This document shows, in pieces, positions 1 to 7,230 of a DNA stretch of 14,146 bases (positions are counted from its first letter, which is position 1; every line of letters begins with the position of its first letter). The translations under genes and the position numbers were made by a program. This DNA comes from Clostridia bacterium (GTDB lineage: Bacteria; Bacillota; Clostridia; Oscillospirales; Acutalibacteraceae), in contig CAAGND010000149.1 of the NCBI GenBank assembly GCA_900771185.1, forward strand, positions 1 to 14,146, written 5' to 3'. The notes beneath the pieces are model-generated. The model was given only the letters and a program-made list of their open reading frames with translations, did not search any database and was not told the origin of the DNA.

Positions 1-903
1 AAGATGTCCGGAGAATGCGAAATGCATGCCCGCATCGGCAAGAGTTTCGGTGGTTTCCATCCAGTTGTCATAGACAAATGCGCCGAAAATCTCATCTTCA
101 ATGGTCATGTGCGGCACAAAATTATGGTGGCACATACCGATTATGGTCTCGCCATTCTTATTAGCTTCTTCGCACTGCTCGAGAACCCATTCCATAAGCT
201 CAGGTGTTATTGAGCCGCCTGTCTCCTGCTCATCGGTTCCGTCAGCAGTCACATCTGAGGAATATTTGTTGGTGTCAATTACTATCAGGCGGTAACCGCC
301 GTCAAGCTTGACTGTGTAAGAGAGCATGCCGGCCTTACCCTCTGACGGGGTGTAAGTGGCATCCGCAAGGTCATAACCGAGATTCGCATATATCTCACGA
401 AAATCCTCGGGAGAGGTCTTTTTCGCAGGCTCCTCTGTACCGCTTGCAAAGGATGTCGCCCTGCTGTTATTGATATCGTGGTTTCCGTTGATAACAATTA
501 CGTCTATTCCGGTATCCTTTTCAAACTTTTCCAGTCTTGCGGCAAGAGTTTTGTGACCCTCATACTCACCGTTATAGGTGAGGTCACCGGGGATAAGAAC
601 ATACCTGCTGCCTTCCTTCTCAGCCTTTTTGAGCGCGGCATCAACAAGCGCGTTCACCTGGTCAAACTGACGCGCTCCGTTTTCGCTCCACTCGTTCCAG
701 GCGTCGCTGAAGCCCGTGCCTTCAGTGTTCGTCCCCTTGAGGGTGTCGGGATAATAGTGAATGTCGGAAATAACAGTCACCTGGAGCTTTGCCTTGCTCA
801 CTCCGAGTGCGCTGAAAATTCCGGCCGGCAGCGCTGCAACAATGAGCGCCGCACAAACAACAACAGCTATTATCCGCTTTGTCATTCTGCCTTTCATTTT
901 CAT
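1..903 (-). CDS. Secreted/anchored calcineurin-like metallophosphoesterase (3' end outside window)
   Basis: The reading frame is open from the start codon to the window edge (301 codons), so the C-terminus is missing. The N-terminus has basic residues followed by a hydrophobic stretch (about residues 10-33), a signal peptide or membrane anchor, so the enzyme should act outside the membrane. The metal-binding motifs of the calcineurin-like phosphoesterase family appear in order: SDIH (46-49, D47 and H49), GD (106-107), GNHD (140-143), MCHH (257-260) and SGHL at the cut edge. The family hydrolyses phosphomono- or diesters with a two-metal centre; the substrate here cannot be told. The start is the first of three nearby ATGs, with AAGGAGGAAA-like sequence (912-920) 8 bases upstream. 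It lies 66 bases downstream of rmuC on the same strand and may be cotranscribed. The family call is firm; the specific function is unknown. Confidence 0.9.
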   Translation of the reverse strand, partial: MKMKGRMTKRIIAVVVCAALIVAALPAGIFSALGVSKAKLQVTVISDIHYYPDTLKGTNTEGTGFSDAWNEWSENGARQFDQVNALVDAALKKAEKEGSRYVLIPGDLTYNGEYEGHKTLAARLEKFEKDTGIDVIVINGNHDINNSRATSFASGTEEPAKKTSPEDFREIYANLGYDLADATYTPSEGKAGMLSYTVKLDGGYRLIVIDTNKYSSDVTADGTDEQETGGSITPELMEWVLEQCEEANKNGETIIGMCHHNFVPHMTIEDEIFGAFVYDNWMETTETLADAGMHFAFSGHL

Positions 904-969
904 TTGATGGCTTTCCTCCTTTTTTGGCGCTGCGCGCCGTGTCTTTTTATATGAAAGTTATATAAAAGC

Positions 970-2310
970 TTATGAATCTAAATCCCCGCTGCCCTCCTCG
1001 GCAATGCCGAGATATTCGTCAGCCTGCGCGGCATCCATGCTCTCTATGTTCTTAAGCTTGCTGTGCATTATACGGTTTCTGTCCTGCGCCGCGACAAGCG
1101 TCCGCCCGGCCTCGTCTATCTTCTTCTTTGCCTTGTCAAGAACATCGCCGAATTTCTCATATTGAGCCTTTGCAACTGAGAGAAGCCGGCGAACCTCATT
1201 CGCTTTCTCATTTATCGCAACGGCCTTGAAGCCCATGGACAAAGAGTTCAGCAGGGCAGTTATAGTGGTCGGTCCGGCTATCATGATATTATATTCGGAC
1301 TGTATCCGCTCGGAAATTCCGCTGCGCGATGACGCTATCTCCGCATACAGACCCTCCGTAGCAAGATACATTATCGCAAACGGGGTGGTCACGGGGACAT
1401 TGATATATTTTCTTATAGACTTGGCCTCCGACAGCACCCTATCCTCAAGAGCTTTTCTCGCCCTCGCCACCTCATCGGCATCGGCACTGTCCGCGGCATC
1501 GCAAAGGCGCACATAGTCCTCCATGGGGAATTTCGAGTCTATCGGCAGGAAAGACACCTCGCCCGTGTCACCTGCCGGGATACGGATAGCAAATTCAACC
1601 CGCTCGGCCGAATCTCGTCGCGTGGCAAAATTCTTTTCATACATGTTCGGTATAGTCTGATCAAGTATACCCTCAAGCTGAACCTCCGCCCATGTTCCCC
1701 TCGCTTTGACGTTGGTCAGGACCCTGTTGAGGTTGGTCACATTCGCCGTAACTCCGGTGGACAGCTCCTTCATCTCGCCGAGAGATTTATACACGTTTTC
1801 AAGCTGCTCGGACACGGTCTTGAATGAGCTGTCAAGACGGGTTGTGAGCGTCGATGAAAGCTTTTCGTCAACCGTCGCTCTCATCTCATCAAGCTTCTTT
1901 TCATTGCTCTGCTGCATTTTTTCAATGGATTCTGCAATAATTCTGCTCTGCCTGTCGTTTTGTTCTATGTTATTGCGCCTGATGGTTTCAAGCGACTGTG
2001 AAAAGGTGTTCGTAAGCTGCTGCTGATGCTCGAAATTCGCCTTTGTCATCAGCGACAGGCGCTCGTTCATGGCGTTGAGCGAGTCAGTCATCTCAGCGCG
2101 CATGTCCTTCTGGTGGTTTCCGCTCTCACGCCTGCTGCGCTCGAACTCATCGCGGAGCTGTGTCTTCAGCTCGGAAAGGCCTGACTCAAGCAGCGCAAAG
2201 CGTGTCTCCTGCCCGTGAGGATCCGCCGCGCGCAGTTTCAAAAGCACCGCCGCGAGCAGAATTATACTCAAAAAGCTCAGAGCAAAGGTTATATAAACAA
2301 AGATTTCCAT
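970..2310 (-). CDS. rmuC: RmuC-family DNA recombination protein
   Basis: This 446-aa protein has the layout of RmuC. One N-terminal transmembrane helix (about residues 3-24) is followed by a long charged, coiled-coil-rich segment (about 35-200) and then the conserved RmuC domain. That domain opens with RGTWAEVQL (204-212), equivalent to the family's RGxWGExxL, and continues with the DSKFPMEDY block (about 258-266). RmuC was named for a role in limiting inversion and rearrangement at short repeats, and its core is related to nuclease-like folds; its biochemical activity is still not settled. The start gives the expected membrane helix directly at the N-terminus, but no clear Shine-Dalgarno sequence precedes it. 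A good promoter lies 75-103 bases upstream. The metallophosphoesterase gene follows. Confidence 0.92.
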   Translation of the reverse strand: MEIFVYITFALSFLSIILLAAVLLKLRAADPHGQETRFALLESGLSELKTQLRDEFERSRRESGNHQKDMRAEMTDSLNAMNERLSLMTKANFEHQQQLTNTFSQSLETIRRNNIEQNDRQSRIIAESIEKMQQSNEKKLDEMRATVDEKLSSTLTTRLDSSFKTVSEQLENVYKSLGEMKELSTGVTANVTNLNRVLTNVKARGTWAEVQLEGILDQTIPNMYEKNFATRRDSAERVEFAIRIPAGDTGEVSFLPIDSKFPMEDYVRLCDAADSADADEVARARKALEDRVLSEAKSIRKYINVPVTTPFAIMYLATEGLYAEIASSRSGISERIQSEYNIMIAGPTTITALLNSLSMGFKAVAINEKANEVRRLLSVAKAQYEKFGDVLDKAKKKIDEAGRTLVAAQDRNRIMHSKLKNIESMDAAQADEYLGIAEEGSGDLDS

Positions 2311-2384
2311 AAATCAAACAGCCGGCAATTTTGCCAAGATTAACAAGGCAATATGCCGCTTCCCTTCAAAATAAATGATGTATT

Positions 2385-2413
2385 ATTATATCAAATTTAT
2401 AAGCAAGTTACAA
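2385..2413 (-). promoter_or_regulatory. Sigma-A-type promoter of rmuC
   Basis: On the minus strand TTGTAA (2413-2408) is followed by a 17-base spacer and a perfect TATAAT (2390-2385). Transcription would start near 2378, leaving a leader of about 68 bases before the rmuC ATG. Confidence 0.7.
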
Positions 2414-2484
2414 TACAGTTCCATCGTTTTTTTATGTTTTTTTGTTGCTTATGTTAGTGTATACTGTGCCATATATTAAAAAGG

Positions 2485-2519
2485 TTGCACAGAAATGTAT
2501 TCTTATGGTATCATATAAT
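2485..2519 (+). promoter_or_regulatory. Probable promoter of the esterase/SBP/VanZ operon
   Basis: TTGCAC (2485-2490) and TATCAT (2509-2514) are 18 bases apart. A better -10 hexamer, TATAAT (2514-2519), overlaps but would leave a 23-base gap to the same -35. The surroundings are very A+T-rich, so the exact hexamers are uncertain, but this is the natural promoter position for the plus-strand gene starting near 2590. Confidence 0.4.
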
Positions 2520-2589
2520 ATAAGTCTTCATGTGTTCATTGACCCTTGGTAATTGCTTTGCGGCGCATCTGTTAAGGAGAGAATATCCG

Positions 2590-3531
2590 GTGCTGTTTAA
2601 AATCTATATCAGAATATTAACCTTTTTGAGCAATATAATTGACCAGATAGGCCGTCTCCTCATGTGGAGACCCAGACCTGAGGGCGTGAAGAACATGCTC
2701 AACATCAGATACGGCGATGAAAAGTGGGCAAGATACGACCTGCACTATCGGGACGACGGGAAGCAAAAGCCGCTTTTCATCTATATTCACGGCGGCGGCT
2801 TCGTCTCCGGCGACAAGAGCGTATGCCGGTACTACTGCTATGAGTACGCACGGCGGGGCTATGCCGCAATGAACATCAACTATCAGTTCGCTCCCGAGGC
2901 AAAGCATCCCGACCAGCTGCGTCAGATTTTTTCCGCCATTGAGCATCTGCTCGACCGCGCGGACGAATATAATATTGACATGAGCCGTGTGGTTGTTGCA
3001 GGAGAGAGCGCCGGCGCTTATTTTTCGACCTATGTCGCGGGAATCTCAAAAAAGAGAAAATATTATAAATATTTCGGCATAGACTTCAAATACGCCGACA
3101 CCTTCTCTGTCAGCGCCTGCGTGCTCATCTGCGGAATATACAGATTGAAGGACGCTCTTTATTTCAGATTTTCTTTTATTCAGTCCTATTTCAGGGCGCT
3201 GACGGGAAAAACTTTTTCACAGATGCGTCGGATTTATGACGAGCGGTTTTTCGACAAATTTTCACCGCTGAACCTCGTTGACGGCAGCTTTCCGCCCAGT
3301 GTTATCATCCACGCGACGCACGACTCACTGAAGGTTGAGAGCGAATTTTTCGCGGACAGACTTGATTTGCGACGTGTGCCGTATCTGCACTATCCTGCGG
3401 GCGGAATAGCTTCCCGCCACGCATTTCCGATAAACACCCGTTGCGGTGACGGAAAAAGAGGACTTGAAGCGACAGTTAAGTTTCTCGACAAATATGTAAA
3501 CAAAGCGGAGGAGAGAAATGAAAATGTTTAA
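2590..3531 (+). CDS. Alpha/beta-hydrolase esterase, HSL (family IV)-like
   Basis: A 313-aa carboxylesterase/lipase-like hydrolase. The HGGG oxyanion-hole motif (residues 67-70) and the nucleophile elbow GESAG (138-142, Ser140) fit the hormone-sensitive-lipase family. The likely remaining triad residues are Asp245 (in THDSLKVE) and His277 (in SRHAF). I chose the GTG at 2590 because AAGGAGA (2574-2580) lies 9 bases upstream; an in-frame ATG at 2530 has no such site and would add 20 residues unlike the family. The N-terminus holds a hydrophobic stretch (about 4-24) that could be an uncleaved anchor. The gene overlaps the next one by 14 bases, implying translational coupling. Family IV members hydrolyse short acyl or acetyl esters; the substrate is unknown. 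Confidence 0.85.
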   Translation: MLFKIYIRILTFLSNIIDQIGRLLMWRPRPEGVKNMLNIRYGDEKWARYDLHYRDDGKQKPLFIYIHGGGFVSGDKSVCRYYCYEYARRGYAAMNINYQFAPEAKHPDQLRQIFSAIEHLLDRADEYNIDMSRVVVAGESAGAYFSTYVAGISKKRKYYKYFGIDFKYADTFSVSACVLICGIYRLKDALYFRFSFIQSYFRALTGKTFSQMRRIYDERFFDKFSPLNLVDGSFPPSVIIHATHDSLKVESEFFADRLDLRRVPYLHYPAGGIASRHAFPINTRCGDGKRGLEATVKFLDKYVNKAEERNENV

Positions 3532-5155
3532 GAAAGCGGCGGCATTCATTCTTGCGGCGGCAATGCTTTTTTCGCTCTCCGCCTGCGGCGACGATGGGAG
3601 CGGAGCTGTTCTGCGCTATCCTATTTATGAGGAGCCCGTCTGCCTCGACCCACAGATAGCCGAGGGAACGGCCGCAAAAACCGTTGTTGCAAACTGCTTT
3701 GAAGGGCTTGTGCGATACGATGAAAACGGTGAAATCGTGCCCGGCGTTGCGGAAAGCTGGAGTTATGACAGTCAGTCTCTCACATATACCTTTAAGCTCC
3801 GGCAGGATACAGAATGGAAAGTGATGAAAAAATCCTTTGCACCTCTGCTCGGAGACGATTGCGACGAAACCTTTGACAACCGCGTGACGGCTAATGACTT
3901 TGTCTTTGCTTTTCAGCGCGCACTCTCACCTGAAACGAACTCGCCGGAGGCCTCCTCGCTATATGCCATCAAGGACGCAAAGGCCGTCCACAGCGGTTCG
4001 GCAAGTCCCTCTCAGCTCGGCGTGTATGCCGACGGAGATTATACACTCCGTATAACTCTGGAAAATTCCTCTGTATCACAGGAGGGCTTTCTCGCGCTGC
4101 TGACCCAAGCCGTATGCATGCCCTGCAATGAGGAGTTCTTCAACGCGACCAAAGGCAGATACGGTCTTGACTATTCCACGATTATTTGCAACGGTCCGTT
4201 TTATCTTTCCTACTGGACGAGGGAGTCGTCTCTGACCCTCAAGGCCAATGACGGCTACAAGGGCAATTCAGAGGTCAAGCCCGCTTCAGTCACTTTCTTT
4301 ATCAACAGCAGCAACGAGGAGCGTCTCACAAAGCTTCTGGACGGCACTTACTGCGCGGCTCCGCTGGGCACCGTCGCCGCCTCCGAGTCGGATGGGCTGA
4401 CTGTTTCCAAGCGCTATGATACTGTCTGGTCGCTGTGCTTCAATTGCTCCGATTCCGTGCTCTCAAACGCTGAAATCCGCCGTGCGCTGTGCGGGGCAAT
4501 TGACTCAAACAACATTGTCCCTCAGAGCGATGACCTGCAAAAAACTTTCTCGATTATACCGTCATCCTGCATCGTGGCGGGCGCTGATATGTCAAGCGTA
4601 CCTGTAACCATCCTCGGATTTGACACCGCAAAGGCCTCCGCGCGCTGGAGCAAGGCTCTCAGTGCCGCCGGCATAAGCACCGCCAAGCTTGAACTCATCT
4701 GCATTGCCGAGCATGAAAACGCCATGCGGCGGTTGATACAGGACTGGCAGCAGACCTTCGGGCTGAGCATCAGCATATCCATATCGGTGCTTGAGCAAGC
4801 AGAGCTTGACAGCCGGGTAAAGTCCGGCGATTATCAGATAGCTCTCGCCCCCATCAGCGCAGACTCCTCCTCCGCCTCGGATTTTCTGCTGTCCATAACC
4901 TCAAACGGCACGAACAATGTTTTCCGCTTAAAGGACAGCTCCTTTGACTCCGCTGTTCAAAACCTACAGTCTCTCAGCGGGGATGAGATGCTCAAGGCCT
5001 GCCGTAACGCGGAGGGAATTTTTCTTGTCAGCGGAGCGGCTCTGCCGCTGTTCTGCTCGCCGAGCTATTTTGCCGTCGCCGAAGGGGTTGAAGGGCTTTA
5101 TATAGACCCTGAAAATTCAACAGTCAGCTTCTCGGCGGTGACGAGGAAAGACTGA
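3518..5155 (+). CDS. Solute-binding lipoprotein, peptide/oligopeptide ABC transporter family 5
   Basis: 545 aa. The N-terminus is a lipoprotein signal peptide with lipobox LSAC and acceptor Cys23, so the mature protein is tethered outside the membrane. The start of the mature part (EPVCLDP, then the segments around CFEGLVRYDENG and PGVAESW) is the typical opening of family-5 extracellular binding proteins (OppA/DppA type), and the length fits. Such proteins capture peptides, nickel or sugars for an ABC importer. No permease or ATPase gene is adjacent, so it must use components encoded elsewhere or serve as a sensor or chaperone. GGAGGAGA (3507-3514) precedes the ATG, which lies inside the end of the esterase gene. 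The family is firm; the ligand is unknown. Confidence 0.9.
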   Translation: MKMFKKAAAFILAAAMLFSLSACGDDGSGAVLRYPIYEEPVCLDPQIAEGTAAKTVVANCFEGLVRYDENGEIVPGVAESWSYDSQSLTYTFKLRQDTEWKVMKKSFAPLLGDDCDETFDNRVTANDFVFAFQRALSPETNSPEASSLYAIKDAKAVHSGSASPSQLGVYADGDYTLRITLENSSVSQEGFLALLTQAVCMPCNEEFFNATKGRYGLDYSTIICNGPFYLSYWTRESSLTLKANDGYKGNSEVKPASVTFFINSSNEERLTKLLDGTYCAAPLGTVAASESDGLTVSKRYDTVWSLCFNCSDSVLSNAEIRRALCGAIDSNNIVPQSDDLQKTFSIIPSSCIVAGADMSSVPVTILGFDTAKASARWSKALSAAGISTAKLELICIAEHENAMRRLIQDWQQTFGLSISISISVLEQAELDSRVKSGDYQIALAPISADSSSASDFLLSITSNGTNNVFRLKDSSFDSAVQNLQSLSGDEMLKACRNAEGIFLVSGAALPLFCSPSYFAVAEGVEGLYIDPENSTVSFSAVTRKD

Positions 5156-5168
5156 AACGGAGACTTAA

Positions 5169-5675
5169 ATGAAGGACTGCACATATCTTAAATATAATTT
5201 CAACTATAAAGACAGCACGCAAAAAGCTGTTGCCGTGATATTCTGGATTTTGGCAATACTCTGTATGGCCGCCATATTTATGCTCTCAAATCAGACCGGA
5301 GACGAGTCCAAAGAGTTGAGCGAAAATGTGCGCGGACTGCTTTTTAAGCTTATCGGGAATATTCTTAACAGCTTTATTGTCCGAAAGTTTGCCCACTTTT
5401 TTGAATACCTCGCACTGGCGTTTCTGTTGAGCTGTGCGCTGTTTATGACAAGGAAGCGCTTTTCGCCGATTCCGGCTTTTGCCGCAAGTCTTATATACTC
5501 CGTCAGCGATGAAATCCATCAGTATTTTGTCCCGGAGCGCGCCTGCCGTGTGTTCGATGTCTTTGTTGACTCCTGCGGAGCGGTGCTCGGAATCCTGATT
5601 TTCGCCGCATTGCTGGCGCTGATAAATCTGATTGTGTTAAAACGCAAAAATGAAGTCAAAAACCCGCAGAGCTGA
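5169..5675 (+). CDS. VanZ-like integral membrane protein
   Basis: 168 aa with about four hydrophobic segments (roughly 20-39, 76-93, 99-112 and 135-157). VanZ-family signatures are present: SNQTGDES after the first helix (40-47), RKFAHFFEYLALAFLL (72-87), and the block SDEIHQYFVPERACRVFD (113-130) followed by VDSCGAVLG (133-141). VanZ of the enterococcal vanA cluster gives low-level teicoplanin resistance, but most family members, including probably this one, lie outside any resistance cluster and have no known role. It begins 13 bases after the binding-protein stop with CGGAG (5158-5162) as ribosome binding site, so it is the third gene of this operon. Confidence 0.88.
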   Translation: MKDCTYLKYNFNYKDSTQKAVAVIFWILAILCMAAIFMLSNQTGDESKELSENVRGLLFKLIGNILNSFIVRKFAHFFEYLALAFLLSCALFMTRKRFSPIPAFAASLIYSVSDEIHQYFVPERACRVFDVFVDSCGAVLGILIFAALLALINLIVLKRKNEVKNPQS

Positions 5676-5693
5676 TTTTGCTCCGCGGGTTTT
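5661..5693 (+). terminator. Intrinsic terminator overlapping the VanZ stop codon
   Basis: A 12-position stem (5661-5672 with 5680-5691, one A/C mismatch) encloses a 7-base loop that starts with the VanZ TGA, and ends in TTTT (5690-5693). It closes the esterase/SBP/VanZ operon. Confidence 0.8.
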
Positions 5694-5797
5694 CCGCATA
5701 TAGAAACTGCCGCACATGGCATCAAAACACGCTGTAACAAGAAAACGCCCTGATATCCCGTGATTATAAACCCTCCGACACGGAAAACTTGATTTTG

Positions 5798-5826
5798 TTG
5801 ACACTTGATTTTTTGCAATATATAAT
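5798..5826 (+). promoter_or_regulatory. Perfect-consensus promoter of the GH43 gene
   Basis: TTGACA (5798-5803), an exact 17-base spacer and TATAAT (5821-5826). Transcription should start near 5832-5834, directly ahead of the AGGAGGG ribosome binding site, so the leader is only about 17 bases. Confidence 0.88.
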
Positions 5827-5849
5827 AAACACATCAGGAGGGATGCTGA

Positions 5850-6932
5850 ATGAAAAAACTTTTATCAGTGCTTTTAACATCTGTAATAATTTGTCTATCA
5901 TGTTTATTCTTTGCTTACGGAGAAAGTGAAATGAACGATTTTGTTTTTGACAAAAAGACAGAAAGCATCAATATAAGAGATCCTTTCGTTTTGCCTTATG
6001 ACGGACTTTACTATATGTACGGCACAGGCGCGGCGCAAGGGAAAGGATACGGCTGCTATGTAAGCCGAGATCTTGAAAACTGGGCAGGTCCTTTCAATGT
6101 GTTTTCGGCTCCTGATGATTTTGACGGGGACGGATGTTTTTGGGCGCCGGAATGTCACTACTATAACGGCAAATTTTATCTGCTTGCCACCTATCATTCC
6201 AAAACAACAGGATACAGAGGAACGTCAGTTTTCGAGGCTGACAGCCCTCTGGGCGAATTCAAAGAGATTTCCGACGGGCATATTACCCCGCATAATGCTG
6301 ACAGCATAGACGGCACCTTATATGTTGACGAACAGGGGCAGCCGTGGATGGTTTATGTCGGTGAATGGACGGCTACCGAGGACGGAATCGGACGCATGAT
6401 GGCGGCGAAATTAAGCAGCGATTTAAGCAGTTTTATAAGCGAACCCGAAGAGCTTTTCAAGGCAACTGATGCTCCGTGGTCATCCTCCTTTGTCACCGAT
6501 GGACCGTTTCTTTATAAAACCCGTACCGGCAAGCTTCTCATGCTCTGGTCAAACGGTTCTCCCGAGGGTTATTGTGTCGGTTTAGCGGAGTCCCTGGACG
6601 GCACCCCAAACGGAGAGTGGCGGCAGCAGTTCAGCCGTCTTTATATGAAAGCATTTTCCTACTCGGACGGGGTTTCATATAACGGGGGGCACGGAATGCT
6701 TTTTGAAACCTTCGACGGCCGCCTTATGCTTGTCATACATTCGCCTAACGGAAGAACGACAAATGAAAAAACCGGAGAGACTGTTTTTGAAACCGCATCC
6801 TTTTATGAGATTGAGGACTGCGGAAGAACAATCAGAATCAAAGGCATACCCTGCTGCCTGAGGCTGTGGGAAAAAATACTCACCCTCAAGGAGTTCATCA
6901 GCAACGCGCTTGAGGATCTTTTCAAACGCTAA
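5850..6932 (+). CDS. Secreted glycoside hydrolase, GH43-type five-bladed beta-propeller
   Basis: 360 aa with an N-terminal signal peptide (basic start, hydrophobic core to about residue 23). The mature part opens with NIRDPF (41-46, Asp44 the probable catalytic base) and contains the GH43 landmarks FWAPE (97-101), DSIDGTLYVD (151-160, Asp154 the probable pKa-modulating Asp), TDGPFLY (216-222) and GGHGM (279-283). GH43 enzymes release arabinose, xylose or related sugars from plant polysaccharides and arabinogalactans. At the usual general-acid Glu position this protein seems to have Asp217. AGGAGGG (5836-5842) lies 7 bases ahead of the ATG. The gene is monocistronic, with its own promoter and a downstream hairpin. 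The family is confident; the substrate is not. Confidence 0.88.
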   Translation: MKKLLSVLLTSVIICLSCLFFAYGESEMNDFVFDKKTESINIRDPFVLPYDGLYYMYGTGAAQGKGYGCYVSRDLENWAGPFNVFSAPDDFDGDGCFWAPECHYYNGKFYLLATYHSKTTGYRGTSVFEADSPLGEFKEISDGHITPHNADSIDGTLYVDEQGQPWMVYVGEWTATEDGIGRMMAAKLSSDLSSFISEPEELFKATDAPWSSSFVTDGPFLYKTRTGKLLMLWSNGSPEGYCVGLAESLDGTPNGEWRQQFSRLYMKAFSYSDGVSYNGGHGMLFETFDGRLMLVIHSPNGRTTNEKTGETVFETASFYEIEDCGRTIRIKGIPCCLRLWEKILTLKEFISNALEDLFKR

Positions 6933-6958
6933 TTCATTCGGAAAACAAATAATCAGAT

Positions 6959-6990
6959 TACAAACCACGCCCGAAAGGACGTGGTTTGTA
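6959..6990 (+). terminator. Strong hairpin after the GH43 gene
   Basis: An 11-base perfect stem (6959-6969 with 6980-6990) is capped by a C/A mismatch and then CC-GAAA-GG, a stable GAAA tetraloop. It lies 27 bases after the stop. No T-run follows on either strand, so it may be an atypical terminator, an RNA end protector or a processing site. Confidence 0.5.
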
Positions 6991-7183
6991 TAATAAAAGG
7001 CAGACAGCATCAGCCTCAACAATACCGTTTATCTCTTATATGGTTGAACCTTCCCTTTTGGCTCCCCCTGCGCAAAGGAAGTCAAAGCTCGCCGTAAAAT
7101 TTCACAATTGATTTCTTCCCTATAAATGAACTCGCTGCTCTATAATAACTTGCAGTGAATTTTCATTTCATAACAACAAGACG

Positions 7184-7218
7184 ACAAGCCGCAGAGCCTT
7201 ATCGGTTCTGCGGCTTGT
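7184..7218 (-). terminator. Probable terminator of the EF-G-like gene
   Basis: A 15-pair stem (7184-7198 with 7204-7218, one G-T pair) with a 5-base loop sits 12 bases past the minus-strand stop. In that direction it is followed by the T-rich but interrupted CGTCTTGTTGTT. Between this and the hairpin at 6959-6990 I see no gene. Confidence 0.65.
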
Positions 7219-7230
7219 TAATATGTTCAA

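Noticed and set aside
926..938. Short G+C hairpin GGCGC-TGC-GCGCC before the metallophosphoesterase ribosome binding site
   Set aside because: The five-pair stem has T's only on the wrong side for termination of the minus-strand transcript; too short to claim regulation.
478..954. 158-codon plus-strand frame
   Set aside because: It is the opposite strand of the metallophosphoesterase, which has full catalytic motifs and a good start.
5169..5675. Glycopeptide-resistance cluster around the VanZ-like gene
   Set aside because: No vanHAX-type ligase, dehydrogenase or dipeptidase, nor a VanRS pair, is nearby.
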